From SSF26 sp037443945 (lineage in GTDB: Bacteria; Chloroflexota; Anaerolineae; J102): a stretch of 64,000 bases of DNA. The stretch lies in the NCBI GenBank assembly GCA_037443945.1, contig JBBINH010000001.1:124001-188000 (forward strand). The letters run 5' to 3'. The notes beneath the pieces are model-generated. The model was not told the origin of the DNA, did no database searches, and saw only the letters and a program-made list of their open reading frames with translations. The position numbers and the translations under genes were made by a program. Of the stretch, positions 9,639 to 17,328 are shown piece after piece (the stretch's first letter is position 1; each line of letters opens with the position of its first letter).

Positions 9639-9853
9639 AGGACCAAAACCAAAGCGGGTGAAGGTCAATACGTTCGGCAAGCAGCGAGGGTCATTATCGG
9701 TATTTTCGGTCCGGTTGTCCACCTCTTCGGCACGGCTTACGAAGCGCGGCTGTGCTCAACAGGGGGATGGCTTCGCCGCCTGCGGCGGCCCGCCATGATG
9801 CGCCGACCGTCCCACGGAACTCTCGGCGTAGCTTGCAACGTCGGTACATGGTG

Positions 9854-9910
9854 TATAATGCACCGTTGTCATGACGGTTGTCGGCCCGATCGGGGCCGTC
9901 TTGTTATCCC
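9854..9910 (+). promoter_or_regulatory. Promoter plus terminator-like hairpin in the leader of the GT2 operon
   Basis: TATAAT lies at 9854-9859 with only weak -35 matches upstream. About 20 nt into the predicted transcript is a GC hairpin, CGGCCC (9882-9887), loop GATCG, GGGCCG (9893-9898), followed by the T-rich run TCTTGTTAT. The arrangement looks like an intrinsic attenuator before the GTG start at 9933. The remaining 9639-9850 stretch holds only a small GC hairpin near 9774-9788. Confidence 0.4.
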
Positions 9911-9932
9911 CTCGCTTTGTCTCAGGTGACGC

Positions 9933-10964
9933 GTGGATCCTGCCGAGAAACCGCTCCCCAAACTGCGTTGTAGCGTCGGCATCACGGCGTATAACGAAGA
10001 AGCCAACATCGGCCGTCTGCTCGAGGCCCTACGCAACCAGTTGCTGCATGAAGTTGAGATCACCGAGATCATCGTCGTGGCCAGCGCCTGCACCGATCGG
10101 ACCGTGCCCATCGTGCGCGAGTGGATGGCCGTTGACCCCCGGATCAAGCTGATCGAGCAACCGCGGCGTGAGGGCAAGACCGCCGCCGTAAATGCCTTCC
10201 TGAAGGAGGCCAAGGAAGCCATCTGTGTGCTCGAAAGCGGCGATACCCTTCCCCATGAATCGGCCATCGAGCATCTGGTGCGCATGTTCCGCGACCCTTC
10301 GGTGGGGATGACCGGCGCTCATAAGGTGCCCGTGAATACGCCTGACCATCTCGCCGGCCTGTTCACCTATCTGCGCTTGCGCCTGGAGCACGAGCTTTGC
10401 CTGGAAATCCCGCGGTTGGGCGAACTCATCGCTTTTCGCAAGGTTCTCGACCAGATCCCGCCCGATGTGGCCATGGACGAAGCCTTTGTCGAGGCGTTCA
10501 TCATCCGGCGGGGTATGCAGGTGCGTTACGCACCCGATGCCATCGTTTACAACACCGGCCCGAACTCGATCCGGGATTTCATCCGCCAGCGACGGCGCAA
10601 CCACGCCGGCCATCTCTACCTTCAGCATAAGTATGGCTATAAGGTGAGCAGTCTGCGCAAGCGTAAGGTGGCGCTCATCGCCCTACGGGAGGCCTGGCGG
10701 GCCATCTGGGGCGCCATTCGTCTGCTGTGGGTCTTGTTTTTGCTGGCCCTTTTGGAAGGTTGGTCGCGGCTGCTGGGCTGGTACGATTTTGCCATCCGTC
10801 ACGAACGCCATGTCGTTTGGGATATGGCCTGGAGCCAGAAGCGGGATGTGCAGAGCGAGCGTGAGCTGGCGGCGCAACGGGGATTGCTCGATCCACCGGG
10901 TTTGCCGGGCAGCGATCTCCCCGTTACCTCCAAGGCGCTGAGCATCCATAAGCCACGGAGTTGA
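9933..10964 (+). CDS. Glycosyltransferase family 2
   Basis: A 343-residue GT-A enzyme. The start CSVGITAYNEEANIGRLLEAL is the GT2 nucleotide-sugar fold, EIIVVASACTDRT follows, and the metal-binding DxD position reads ESGDTLP near residue 105. A TM stretch near residues 260-280 suggests membrane attachment. The start is GTG at 9933. It is the first gene of a three-gene set with a flippase-like protein and an HD-domain protein, and probably makes a glycolipid or polyprenyl-linked sugar at the inner membrane face. The exact product is unknown. Confidence 0.87.
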   Translation: MDPAEKPLPKLRCSVGITAYNEEANIGRLLEALRNQLLHEVEITEIIVVASACTDRTVPIVREWMAVDPRIKLIEQPRREGKTAAVNAFLKEAKEAICVLESGDTLPHESAIEHLVRMFRDPSVGMTGAHKVPVNTPDHLAGLFTYLRLRLEHELCLEIPRLGELIAFRKVLDQIPPDVAMDEAFVEAFIIRRGMQVRYAPDAIVYNTGPNSIRDFIRQRRRNHAGHLYLQHKYGYKVSSLRKRKVALIALREAWRAIWGAIRLLWVLFLLALLEGWSRLLGWYDFAIRHERHVVWDMAWSQKRDVQSERELAAQRGLLDPPGLPGSDLPVTSKALSIHKPRS

Positions 10965-10966
10965 GC

Positions 10967-11953
10967 ATGCGCCGCCAGCTCGGTACCTTCCTCAAGGTCA
11001 TCCTTAGCCTGGGGCTGATCGCCTTTGTCCTGACCGAAGTCCATCTGCCGAGCCTGATGGCCAGGCTGACGGCGGCCAACCCCTGGCTGGTAGCGCTGGC
11101 CCTGCTCGTGTTTTGGCTGGCCATGACCATCAACGCGCTCAAGTGGCATGTGCTGTTGCGTTCGCAGCAGATGGCCGTGCCCTTTAGCGCCCTCCTCGAT
11201 TACACCTTCGTGGGTTTCTTCTTCAACAACGTGTTGCCGGCCAATATCGGCGGCGACCTGATGCGCGGTTACGGCCTGACCCGCTACACCGAACGCATTG
11301 CGCCGGCGGCGGCTTCGGTCATCCTCGATCGCATCATCGGTTTGGCCGCCTATATGAGCACGGCGGCCGTAGCGGCGTTGGTCGTCGTCTATGTCACAGG
11401 CCGCCGCGAACTGCGGGTACTGGCCTGGGCGGCGGTGGCCGTGGTGGCGGTGTTGGCGGTTCTGGTCGGTATCCTTCTCAGCCGGCGGTTGCGCCGGTGG
11501 ATCGACCGGCTACTGGCCAATACGTTTTTGCATCCGCTGGCGCGATTTTGGTCGGCCCTTTCCCTCGCCTTTGCGGCCTACCGTTTTCAATACCGGGCGT
11601 TGGCGCAAGCCTTCGCCATCGGACTCCTCGGCATTCTCTCGACGACTGCGGTCAATTTCATTCTGGCCGAGAGCCTGGGCGGGGGCATTCCGCTGTTGCA
11701 TGTCCTTCTGTTCACGCCGCTGATTGCGCTGGTCCTGGTCGTTCCCATTTCGGTGGGCGGACTAGGCTTGAATCAGGTGGCCTATCCCTTTTTCTACGGA
11801 TTGGTGGGAGTCCCTTACGAACACGCCGTCGGCCTGAGTCTGTTCATTCAGGCGGTGCAGATCCTCTGCAGCCTGCCGGGGGGTGTTTTGTGGTTGCGCT
11901 GGCGCCGACGCCGGTCGCTGTCGCCGTTGCCGACGGCCCCACGTCATGTCTGA
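10967..11953 (+). CDS. Lysylphosphatidylglycerol synthase TM-region / UPF0104 family membrane protein
   Basis: 328 residues with about eight hydrophobic segments. The conserved signature FVGFFFNNVLPANIGGDLMRGYGL (split here by function: NNVLP and GGDL motifs near residues 85-100) and the later PISVGGLGLNQ motif identify the LPG_synthase_TM family. Members without the catalytic aminoacyl domain, such as this one, are thought to be lipid or glycolipid flippase-like transporters. GGAG at 10957-10960 supports the ATG at 10967 over a TTG at 10961 that would overlap the GT2 stop. Pairing with a GT2 enzyme suggests translocation of the lipid it glycosylates. Confidence 0.83.
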   Translation: MRRQLGTFLKVILSLGLIAFVLTEVHLPSLMARLTAANPWLVALALLVFWLAMTINALKWHVLLRSQQMAVPFSALLDYTFVGFFFNNVLPANIGGDLMRGYGLTRYTERIAPAAASVILDRIIGLAAYMSTAAVAALVVVYVTGRRELRVLAWAAVAVVAVLAVLVGILLSRRLRRWIDRLLANTFLHPLARFWSALSLAFAAYRFQYRALAQAFAIGLLGILSTTAVNFILAESLGGGIPLLHVLLFTPLIALVLVVPISVGGLGLNQVAYPFFYGLVGVPYEHAVGLSLFIQAVQILCSLPGGVLWLRWRRRRSLSPLPTAPRHV

Positions 11954-11956
11954 ACG

Positions 11957-12610
11957 ATGGCTGCGTCTTGGGATGACATCACGGTCGAGCTTGCCCGCAG
12001 CCTCTACGAGGAGGGCGATAGCGCCCACGGTTTCGACCACGTGTTGCGGGTGACCCGGTTGGCCGAGGCCATCGCCCAGGCCGAGGGCGCCGATCGGCGG
12101 ATCGTGCGCACGGCAGCGCTTTTACACGATTGCGCCCGCTCCGAACCCGACCATCATCGCGCCGCGGCCGTCCGGGCCCGTCGTCTGCTGGCCGGCGCCG
12201 ACCCGGCCTTCATCGCCGCCGTGGTCCATTGCATCGAGGCCCATCGCTTCGGTCAGGAACCCGCCCCGGTCACGCTGGAGGCGCAATGCCTGGCCGATGC
12301 CGACCGGCTTGATGCCCTCGGCGCCATCGGCGTCGCCCGCGCCTTCGCCTTCGCCGGTCATCGCGGCACGGCGCTGTGGACGGCGCCGCTATCGGCCATC
12401 CGTCATGAAGTGGGCACGGATCGAGACGGCTATCGTCGCCTGCGGGCAGGCATGCCGGACTATACGCCGGCCCACGAGTTCGTCTGTAAGCTGGAACGAC
12501 TGCACGAAAGCCTGTACACGGCCACGGCCCGACGCATGGCCGCCAAACGCCATGCCTTCATGGTGGCCTTTTTTGAGCGGTTGGATGCCGAAGCCGCCGG
12601 CGAGCTATGA
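11957..12610 (+). CDS. HD-domain phosphohydrolase-like protein
   Basis: 217 residues, close in size to the YedJ/YpgQ-type HD proteins. The metal-binding residues are visible: His in HGFDHVLRV (near residue 24), HD in LLHDCA (near 55), a downstream His in VVHCIEAHR, and Asp in CLADADRLDALG (near 116). Family members are metal-dependent phosphohydrolases, often acting on nucleotides. It begins 3 bp after the flippase-like gene and is probably co-transcribed. Substrate unknown. Confidence 0.83.
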   Translation: MAASWDDITVELARSLYEEGDSAHGFDHVLRVTRLAEAIAQAEGADRRIVRTAALLHDCARSEPDHHRAAAVRARRLLAGADPAFIAAVVHCIEAHRFGQEPAPVTLEAQCLADADRLDALGAIGVARAFAFAGHRGTALWTAPLSAIRHEVGTDRDGYRRLRAGMPDYTPAHEFVCKLERLHESLYTATARRMAAKRHAFMVAFFERLDAEAAGEL

Positions 12611-12648
12611 CGTCGAAGGCGCCGCGCTCTCCCTGCTTGCGGTTGCCC

Positions 12649-13272
12649 TCAGGTCATTTTGACGATGATCGAACCGATGACGTTGGCGGCGTGGTCGGCG
12701 CGATCGGCCGCATTGCTGATATGGCGATAGACCTCGCGCAGGCGCAGCATGTCCATGATATGATGGACGTCTTCGGGGCCCCGGAACAACTCGGCGACAG
12801 CCTGCCGATACAGCCGCTCCACCTGATTCTCACGCCCTTTGGCGCGGCGGGCATGGTCGAGGGCCACCATCGGATTGCGGCTCAGACGCTCCATTGCCAG
12901 GACCAGCTCATCGGCCGCTTCGTTGAGACGCATCGCCATCTGGGCCAGATGGGCATCGGGTTGTACCTGTAGCACGCGCAGCTCTTCGACCGTGGTGTAG
13001 GTGTAGTCGAGCACGTCGTCGAGGTAGAGGGAAAGCTGGTAGATATCCTCGCGGTCGAAGGGGGTGACGAAGGTTTTATGCAGCTCGTCGATGAGGATGC
13101 GGCGTAGCTCATCCCCCTCTTTCTCGCAGCGTTCGATCAAGGCGGCTTCCTCCTCGTCACCCGTCTTCAAGAAGCGTTGCAAAGCGCGTGCGGCTTCCTG
13201 CATGGTGAGAGCCTGCTCATGCAGGAGTTGCATAAAAACGTTCTCGTGTTGCCGTCGGCCGGGGAATTTCAT
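12649..13272 (-). CDS. DUF47 / PhoU-like phosphate transport regulator
   Basis: 207 residues, mostly helical, matching the DUF47 (PhoU_div) family. The PhoU-like acidic metal-binding motifs are visible as EKEGDELRR (near residue 50) and the second three-helix repeat ending in ISNAADRADHAANV. These proteins accompany PiT transporters and are thought to modulate them. The ATG at 13272 is 23 bp downstream of the PiT stop in the same orientation, so the two form an operon. Confidence 0.87.
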   Translation of the reverse strand: MKFPGRRQHENVFMQLLHEQALTMQEAARALQRFLKTGDEEEAALIERCEKEGDELRRILIDELHKTFVTPFDREDIYQLSLYLDDVLDYTYTTVEELRVLQVQPDAHLAQMAMRLNEAADELVLAMERLSRNPMVALDHARRAKGRENQVERLYRQAVAELFRGPEDVHHIMDMLRLREVYRHISNAADRADHAANVIGSIIVKMT

Positions 13273-13295
13273 CGTCGGGCAGGGCGAGACGGGTC

Positions 13296-14294
13296 TCAAG
13301 ACCCCAACAAAAAGCGCAGGAGGAGATAACACCCCGCTCCCAGAAGGGCGGTCAGCGGGATGGTCATAAGCCAGGCGAGGCCGATATCGACAAAATGATG
13401 CCAGCGCACCATGCTTTTGCGATGGGCGGCGCCGGCACCGACAACGGAGGCGCTGACGACATGGGTTGTGCTGACAGGACCACCGAGCAACGAGGCGGCC
13501 AGAATGACCAGACCAGAGGCCAACTGCGAGGTCAGGCTGTGGATGGGACGGATGCGGTAGAACTTGCCCCCCAGGGTGTGGATGATCCGCCAGCCACCCA
13601 GGGCCGTGCCCAGGCCGATGGCCGCCGCGCTGCTGAGCATGACCCACAGGGGGATGTAGAAATCGCTTTGGAAACCCAACGTCACCAGGCCCATGGTAAC
13701 GATTCCCATGGGTTTTTGGGCATCGTTCGTCCCATGCGCCAGCGCCAGGGCCGTGCCTGTGGCCAATTGCAGGCGATTGAAGGTGGTATTGATGCGTGGG
13801 CTGGCCCCACGGGCCAGATAAAACAGCAGCCGCAAGATCAACCAACTGGCGATAAACCCCAAAAGCGGCGAAAGCAACAAGGCCAGCCCGACTTTGAGGA
13901 GTCCTTCCGGTCTTAACAAACGGACATGGCCGAACATAAGCGCACTGCCGACCAGTCCGCCCGTCAGAGCATGGGAGGAGCTGGAGGGAATGCCGAGCCA
14001 CCAGGTGATCAGGTTCCAGGCCGAAGCGGAGATCAGGCCGGCCATCACCACCGTAATCGTTATGGCCTGGGGCGCCAGGATTTCCTTGCCGATGGTGGTC
14101 GCCACGGCCACGCCGAAGAGAAGCGGGCCGATCGCCTCGGCCAATGCCGCCAATAGAAGGGCCGCACGCGGGGAAAGGGCACGCGAGGCGATCATGGTGG
14201 CGACAACGTTGGCCGCATCGTGAAAGCCGTTCAGAAAACCAAAACCGAGGGCCAAGATCAAAAGCAAGGCGAAAAGCAGGGAAGAATCGACCAT
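13296..14294 (-). CDS. pit: Inorganic phosphate transporter, PiT family
   Basis: 332 residues with about ten TM segments. Both PiT signature repeats are present: GFLNGFHDAANVVAT near residue 20 and ALAHGTNDAQKPMGI in the second half, each carrying the GxxDxxN/GANDxxN-like core. It couples phosphate (or metal phosphate) uptake to protons or sodium at the plasma membrane. ATG at 14294 is preferred; the longer frame from 14345 would add 17 polar residues. Two TTAACA repeats lie 35-50 bp upstream (14329-14344) and could be a PhoP-type site. Confidence 0.92.
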   Translation of the reverse strand: MVDSSLLFALLLILALGFGFLNGFHDAANVVATMIASRALSPRAALLLAALAEAIGPLLFGVAVATTIGKEILAPQAITITVVMAGLISASAWNLITWWLGIPSSSSHALTGGLVGSALMFGHVRLLRPEGLLKVGLALLLSPLLGFIASWLILRLLFYLARGASPRINTTFNRLQLATGTALALAHGTNDAQKPMGIVTMGLVTLGFQSDFYIPLWVMLSSAAAIGLGTALGGWRIIHTLGGKFYRIRPIHSLTSQLASGLVILAASLLGGPVSTTHVVSASVVGAGAAHRKSMVRWHHFVDIGLAWLMTIPLTALLGAGCYLLLRFLLGS

Positions 14295-14328
14295 GTCCGG
14301 CGCCGAGCGAACGGAGCGGTGGCCGGTG

Positions 14329-14344
14329 TTAACACGTCTTAACA
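14329..14344 (+). promoter_or_regulatory. TTAACA direct repeats upstream of the PiT gene (PhoP-box-like)
   Basis: TTAACA at 14329-14334 and TTAACA at 14339-14344 recur with a 10-bp period (4-bp spacer). This resembles the TTAACA-type repeats bound by Bacillus PhoP. The site is 35 bp upstream of the phosphate transporter start. No PhoP/PhoR gene is in the window, so the link is inferred from motif and position. Confidence 0.35.
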
Positions 14345-14374
14345 ACCCGGCAGGGCTATTGTCGCCGTAAGGAC

Positions 14375-14397
14375 AAAACCGGTCAAATTCCGGTTTT
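14375..14397 (-). terminator. Bidirectional terminator-like hairpin after moaDE
   Basis: AAAACCGG (14375-14382) and CCGGTTTT (14390-14397) form a perfect 8-bp stem with a 7-nt loop. On the minus strand it lies about 115 nt after the moaDE stop and just before the phosphate genes, where a transcript end is expected. The U-run is part of the stem. Confidence 0.45.
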
Positions 14398-14510
14398 CTG
14401 TGTTTGCGTCGGGTGCTTCTTCGCCGCCCCAGAAACCGGGCGAGGGGCAGCGCCCGGTTCGCGATCGTCCCGAGAGGTCTCCGTTGTGTCCGACGCGCAC
14501 CGGATACAGC

Positions 14511-15212
14511 TCAGGATCCGGGCACGATCACCGGTGGGCTGCCCTCGCCGCGCGGACCCTCGACCCAATAACGCCCGTCCGGCCCTACTTCTTTTTTCCA
14601 GATGGGTGCGATCTGCTTCAGCCGTTCGATGGCATAGCGGCAGGCATCGAAAACCCCCTGGCGATGCTCGGCAGCGACGGCGATCATCACGCTCGACTCG
14701 CCGATCTCCAGACGACCCAGGCGATGGACGATGGCGATGTCGCGGATCTGAGGCCAGCGCGCCTTTACTTCATCGCCGATTTGGGCCAGGACGGCCTCGG
14801 CCATATCGACGTAGGCCTCGTATTCCAGATAATCGGTCACCTGGCTGCCCGTCATCCCGCGCACCGTTCCCGAAAAGAGGACGATGGCCCCCCGGTCGGG
14901 CGCCGTCACCAGGGCGGCCAGCGCGTCCAAAGATAGCGGCTCGGTGGTCAGCCAAAACCGCTTCCCCTCGTTGCCGCCGCTGACCGGCGGGAACACGGCT
15001 ACCTCGTCACCGTCCTGCAACCGGGTATCGGGGCCGGCATAACGCCGATTGACGGCCACATGGAGCTGGCCCATCGGGACGCGACCGTCCAATTCGCGGT
15101 GCAGTTGCTCGATCAGATCGCGAACGGTAGCGTCGGCGGGCAATTCACGCTCGGCGGCGCCGAGGCCGAACAACTCACGGATAGAAGCAAAAAACCGGAT
15201 CCGGATTTTCAT
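14511..15212 (-). CDS. moaDE: Molybdopterin synthase, fused small (MoaD) and large (MoaE) subunits
   Basis: The 233-residue product joins two proteins that are usually separate. Residues 1-80 are MoaD, a ubiquitin-like fold ending in VFPPVSGG; Gly79-Gly80 would be the C-terminus carrying the thiocarboxylate. Residues 82-233 are MoaE, with GAIVLFSGTVRG, HRLGRLEIGE, and the catalytic-lysine segment near IAPIWKKE. The enzyme adds two sulfurs to cPMP to make molybdopterin. Because MoaD works through a free GG end, the fusion should need cleavage after Gly80, as reported for M. tuberculosis MoaX. It overlaps moaC by ATGA. Confidence 0.93.
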   Translation of the reverse strand: MKIRIRFFASIRELFGLGAAERELPADATVRDLIEQLHRELDGRVPMGQLHVAVNRRYAGPDTRLQDGDEVAVFPPVSGGNEGKRFWLTTEPLSLDALAALVTAPDRGAIVLFSGTVRGMTGSQVTDYLEYEAYVDMAEAVLAQIGDEVKARWPQIRDIAIVHRLGRLEIGESSVMIAVAAEHRQGVFDACRYAIERLKQIAPIWKKEVGPDGRYWVEGPRGEGSPPVIVPGS

Positions 15213-15694
15213 CGCGCTACCTCCTCGGCGGCCACAAAGAGGCCGCTCTTACCACCTTCCTTGCGCAAGAGGCGCACATTCTCGATGCGCATCGTCTTTT
15301 CCAGGGCCTTGGCCATGTCGTAGATGGTCAAGGCGGCCACCGTGGCCGCAGTCAAGGCCTCCATCTCCACCCCGGTCTGCCCCTGGCAACGGACCGTGGC
15401 CCGGATCTCGATGCCTTCTTCGACGTACGCGAAATCGACGGCGATGTGGGTGAGCAGGAGCGGGTGGCAAAGGGGAATGAGTTCGTGGGTCTTTTTGGCG
15501 GCCAGGATCCCGGCCACGCGGGCCGTGCCCAACACATCGCCTTTGGGCGCGTCACCGGCGCGGATGGCGGCCAGGGTTTCCGGTCGCATGACCACGCGGG
15601 CACCGGCCACGGCCGTGCGCGTGGTCTCGGCCTTGGCCGAGACATCCACCATGCGAGCCTGCCCCTGGGCGTCGAGATGCGTGAGTGAGGTCAT
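15209..15694 (-). CDS. moaC: Cyclic pyranopterin monophosphate synthase MoaC
   Basis: 161 residues, the normal MoaC size. It opens LTHLDAQGQARMVDVSAK, contains the active-site stretch HELIPLCHPLLLT and ends with YDMAKALEKTMRIENVRLLRKEGGKSG. With MoaA it converts GTP to cPMP in molybdenum-cofactor synthesis. ATG at 15694 is favoured because a strong GGAGG lies at 15698-15704; a GTG at 15715 is in frame but has no ribosome-binding site. It sits between moeA copy 2 (27-bp gap) and moaDE (4-bp overlap). No moaA is present in the window. Confidence 0.95.
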   Translation of the reverse strand: MTSLTHLDAQGQARMVDVSAKAETTRTAVAGARVVMRPETLAAIRAGDAPKGDVLGTARVAGILAAKKTHELIPLCHPLLLTHIAVDFAYVEEGIEIRATVRCQGQTGVEMEALTAATVAALTIYDMAKALEKTMRIENVRLLRKEGGKSGLFVAAEEVAR

Positions 15695-15721
15695 GCCATC
15701 CTCCACCGGTTGCACGCGTCG

Positions 15722-16954
15722 TTATGACGAGGCCGCGGCGGCCGGGAGCTGCAGGAGGAGTGCCGTGACGGTGGTCCCTGCCGGCAGGAACCCGTTGCCG
15801 GGCGGCAATTCGATCAGGGCGTTGGCACCGACCAGAGAGAGCAGGCGTCCCGACCCCTGAGGCCCGGTGATCGTGGCCACGAAGCGATCCCCTTCCAGGA
15901 CCACGCGGGCGCGCTGGTATTCGACCCGTTCCGGGTCGTGATGCAGGTCGTGGGCCAGCGTCACCGGCAAGCGTGGGCGCTGCCAGGCATGGTCGCCCTG
16001 CATTTGCCGCAGGGCGGGGCGCACGAACAACTCGAAAGCCACCAGCGCCGAAACGGGAAAACCGGGCAGGGCGAACACAGGCCGTCCCTCCAGGGTGGCA
16101 AACGTCACAGGCTTGCCCGGTTTCATCAGCACGCGACCGAAATAGACCGTGCCGCGGCTTTCCAGGAGGGGCTTGAGCAGGTCGAGCTGGCCCATGCTGA
16201 CCCCGCCGCTGGTAAGCACGACATCGTGCTCGGCCAGGGCGTCGTCGAGAAAAGCCTGCAGGGCTTCCGGCGTATCCACGGCAATGCCGCAGGGATGGGG
16301 CAGGCCGCCGGCCAGGGCCACGGCGGCGGTCAGACTGAAGCGATTGGCGTCGTAAATCTGGCCGGGACCGAGTGGTTCGCCCGGCTCGCGCAGTTCATCG
16401 CCCGTGGAGAGGATGGCGACACGCGGACGCCGATAGACCGGCACCGTCGCCTGTCCGACTGCGGCCAGCAAGCCGATCTCGGCCGGGCCGAGGACGGTGC
16501 CGCGGCTCAGGACCCGGTCCCCGGCGGCGATATCCTGGCCCACAGGGCGGATGTCGGTGCCGGGCGCCACGGTGGTTTCGATGGTAACCCAGCCGTCTTG
16601 CTCGGTCGTGTGCTCGACCATAAGCACGGCATCGGCGCCGGGCGGGATGGCGGCGCCTGTCGTGATACGCACGACCGTGCCCGGTTCCACACGCACGTCG
16701 GCCATGTGCCCTGCCATTTGTTCGCCGATAAGCCGTCGTCGCCGGGTGGGATCGGCAGCGATAACGGCATAGCCGTCTTTAGCCGCCGCCGGAAAGGGCG
16801 GCATGGGCATGGGAGCCAGGATGTCCGCGGCCAGAACCCGGTTCAAGGCTGCCGGCAACGGCACCTCTTCGCCGGCCAAAGGGGGACAATGGGCCAGGAT
16901 GGTCTCCAGGGCATGAGCAACGGTGACGAGGGGATAGGGTGAGGAGACGGGCAT
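15722..16954 (-). CDS. moeA: Molybdopterin molybdenumtransferase MoeA (copy 2)
   Basis: 410 residues with full MoeA architecture: VAHALETIL, FPAAAKDGYAVIAAD, GAAIPPGADAVLMVEHT, VAILSTGDELREPGE, LTSGGVSMGQLD, FALPGFPVSAL and a C-terminal beta-barrel domain. It inserts molybdate or tungstate into the pterin. It differs clearly from copy 1 (for instance AAAKDGYAV in place of STVDGYAV), so the two are old paralogues. Being inside the modE-moaC-moaDE cluster, this is the more likely housekeeping molybdenum enzyme; a split into Mo and W roles is possible but not shown. Confidence 0.94.
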   Translation of the reverse strand: MPVSSPYPLVTVAHALETILAHCPPLAGEEVPLPAALNRVLAADILAPMPMPPFPAAAKDGYAVIAADPTRRRRLIGEQMAGHMADVRVEPGTVVRITTGAAIPPGADAVLMVEHTTEQDGWVTIETTVAPGTDIRPVGQDIAAGDRVLSRGTVLGPAEIGLLAAVGQATVPVYRRPRVAILSTGDELREPGEPLGPGQIYDANRFSLTAAVALAGGLPHPCGIAVDTPEALQAFLDDALAEHDVVLTSGGVSMGQLDLLKPLLESRGTVYFGRVLMKPGKPVTFATLEGRPVFALPGFPVSALVAFELFVRPALRQMQGDHAWQRPRLPVTLAHDLHHDPERVEYQRARVVLEGDRFVATITGPQGSGRLLSLVGANALIELPPGNGFLPAGTTVTALLLQLPAAAASS

Positions 16955-16974
16955 ACGGCAGATGGAAGGGTGTT

Positions 16975-17322
16975 TCAGGTGCCGAAGTAGAGGCCGGCCT
17001 GCTCGTGTACGAAGTCCTCGATGGCTGCGTGCATGGCCCGAAAACGGCTGATGAGGTCGCGCGCGGTCGGGGTCAGGACACTTCCGCCACCGCCGGCGCC
17101 GCCGACCGCCGTTTGGACCAGCATCAGCCCCAAGCGCTCCTCCATCTCGTGGATACGTTGCCAGGCCAACCGATATTGAATGCCCATGGCCGCTGCGGCA
17201 GCGTTGATGGAACCGTAGCGGTCAACGGCCTCCAACAGCGCCACCCGCCAGTCGCTCAGCGCCACTTCGTCGCCGACTTCGAGCCACACATTGACGCGGG
17301 GAGAGAGCGGCGGCAGACTCAT
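16975..17322 (-). CDS. ModE-type winged-helix regulator (DNA-binding domain only)
   Basis: 115 residues. The helix-turn-helix core reads LLEAVDRYGSINAAAAAMG followed by YRLAWQRIHEMEERLGLMLVQT and the glycine-rich wing, the hallmark of the ModE N-terminal (LysR-like) domain. The molybdate-binding TOBE/MOP repeats of full ModE are missing, so metal sensing, if any, must involve another protein. The start is only 6 bp after the clpX stop, and moeA follows after 20 bp, so it reads as part of the clpX-to-moaDE gene train. It probably tunes molybdenum-cofactor or molybdate-transport genes. Confidence 0.85.
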   Translation of the reverse strand: MSLPPLSPRVNVWLEVGDEVALSDWRVALLEAVDRYGSINAAAAAMGIQYRLAWQRIHEMEERLGLMLVQTAVGGAGGGGSVLTPTARDLISRFRAMHAAIEDFVHEQAGLYFGT

Positions 17323-17328
17323 AGCGGC

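Noticed and set aside
15695..16974. Moco riboswitch before moaC or moeA
   Set aside because: The spacers are 20-27 bp, too short for the motif, and no such structure appears upstream of either moeA.
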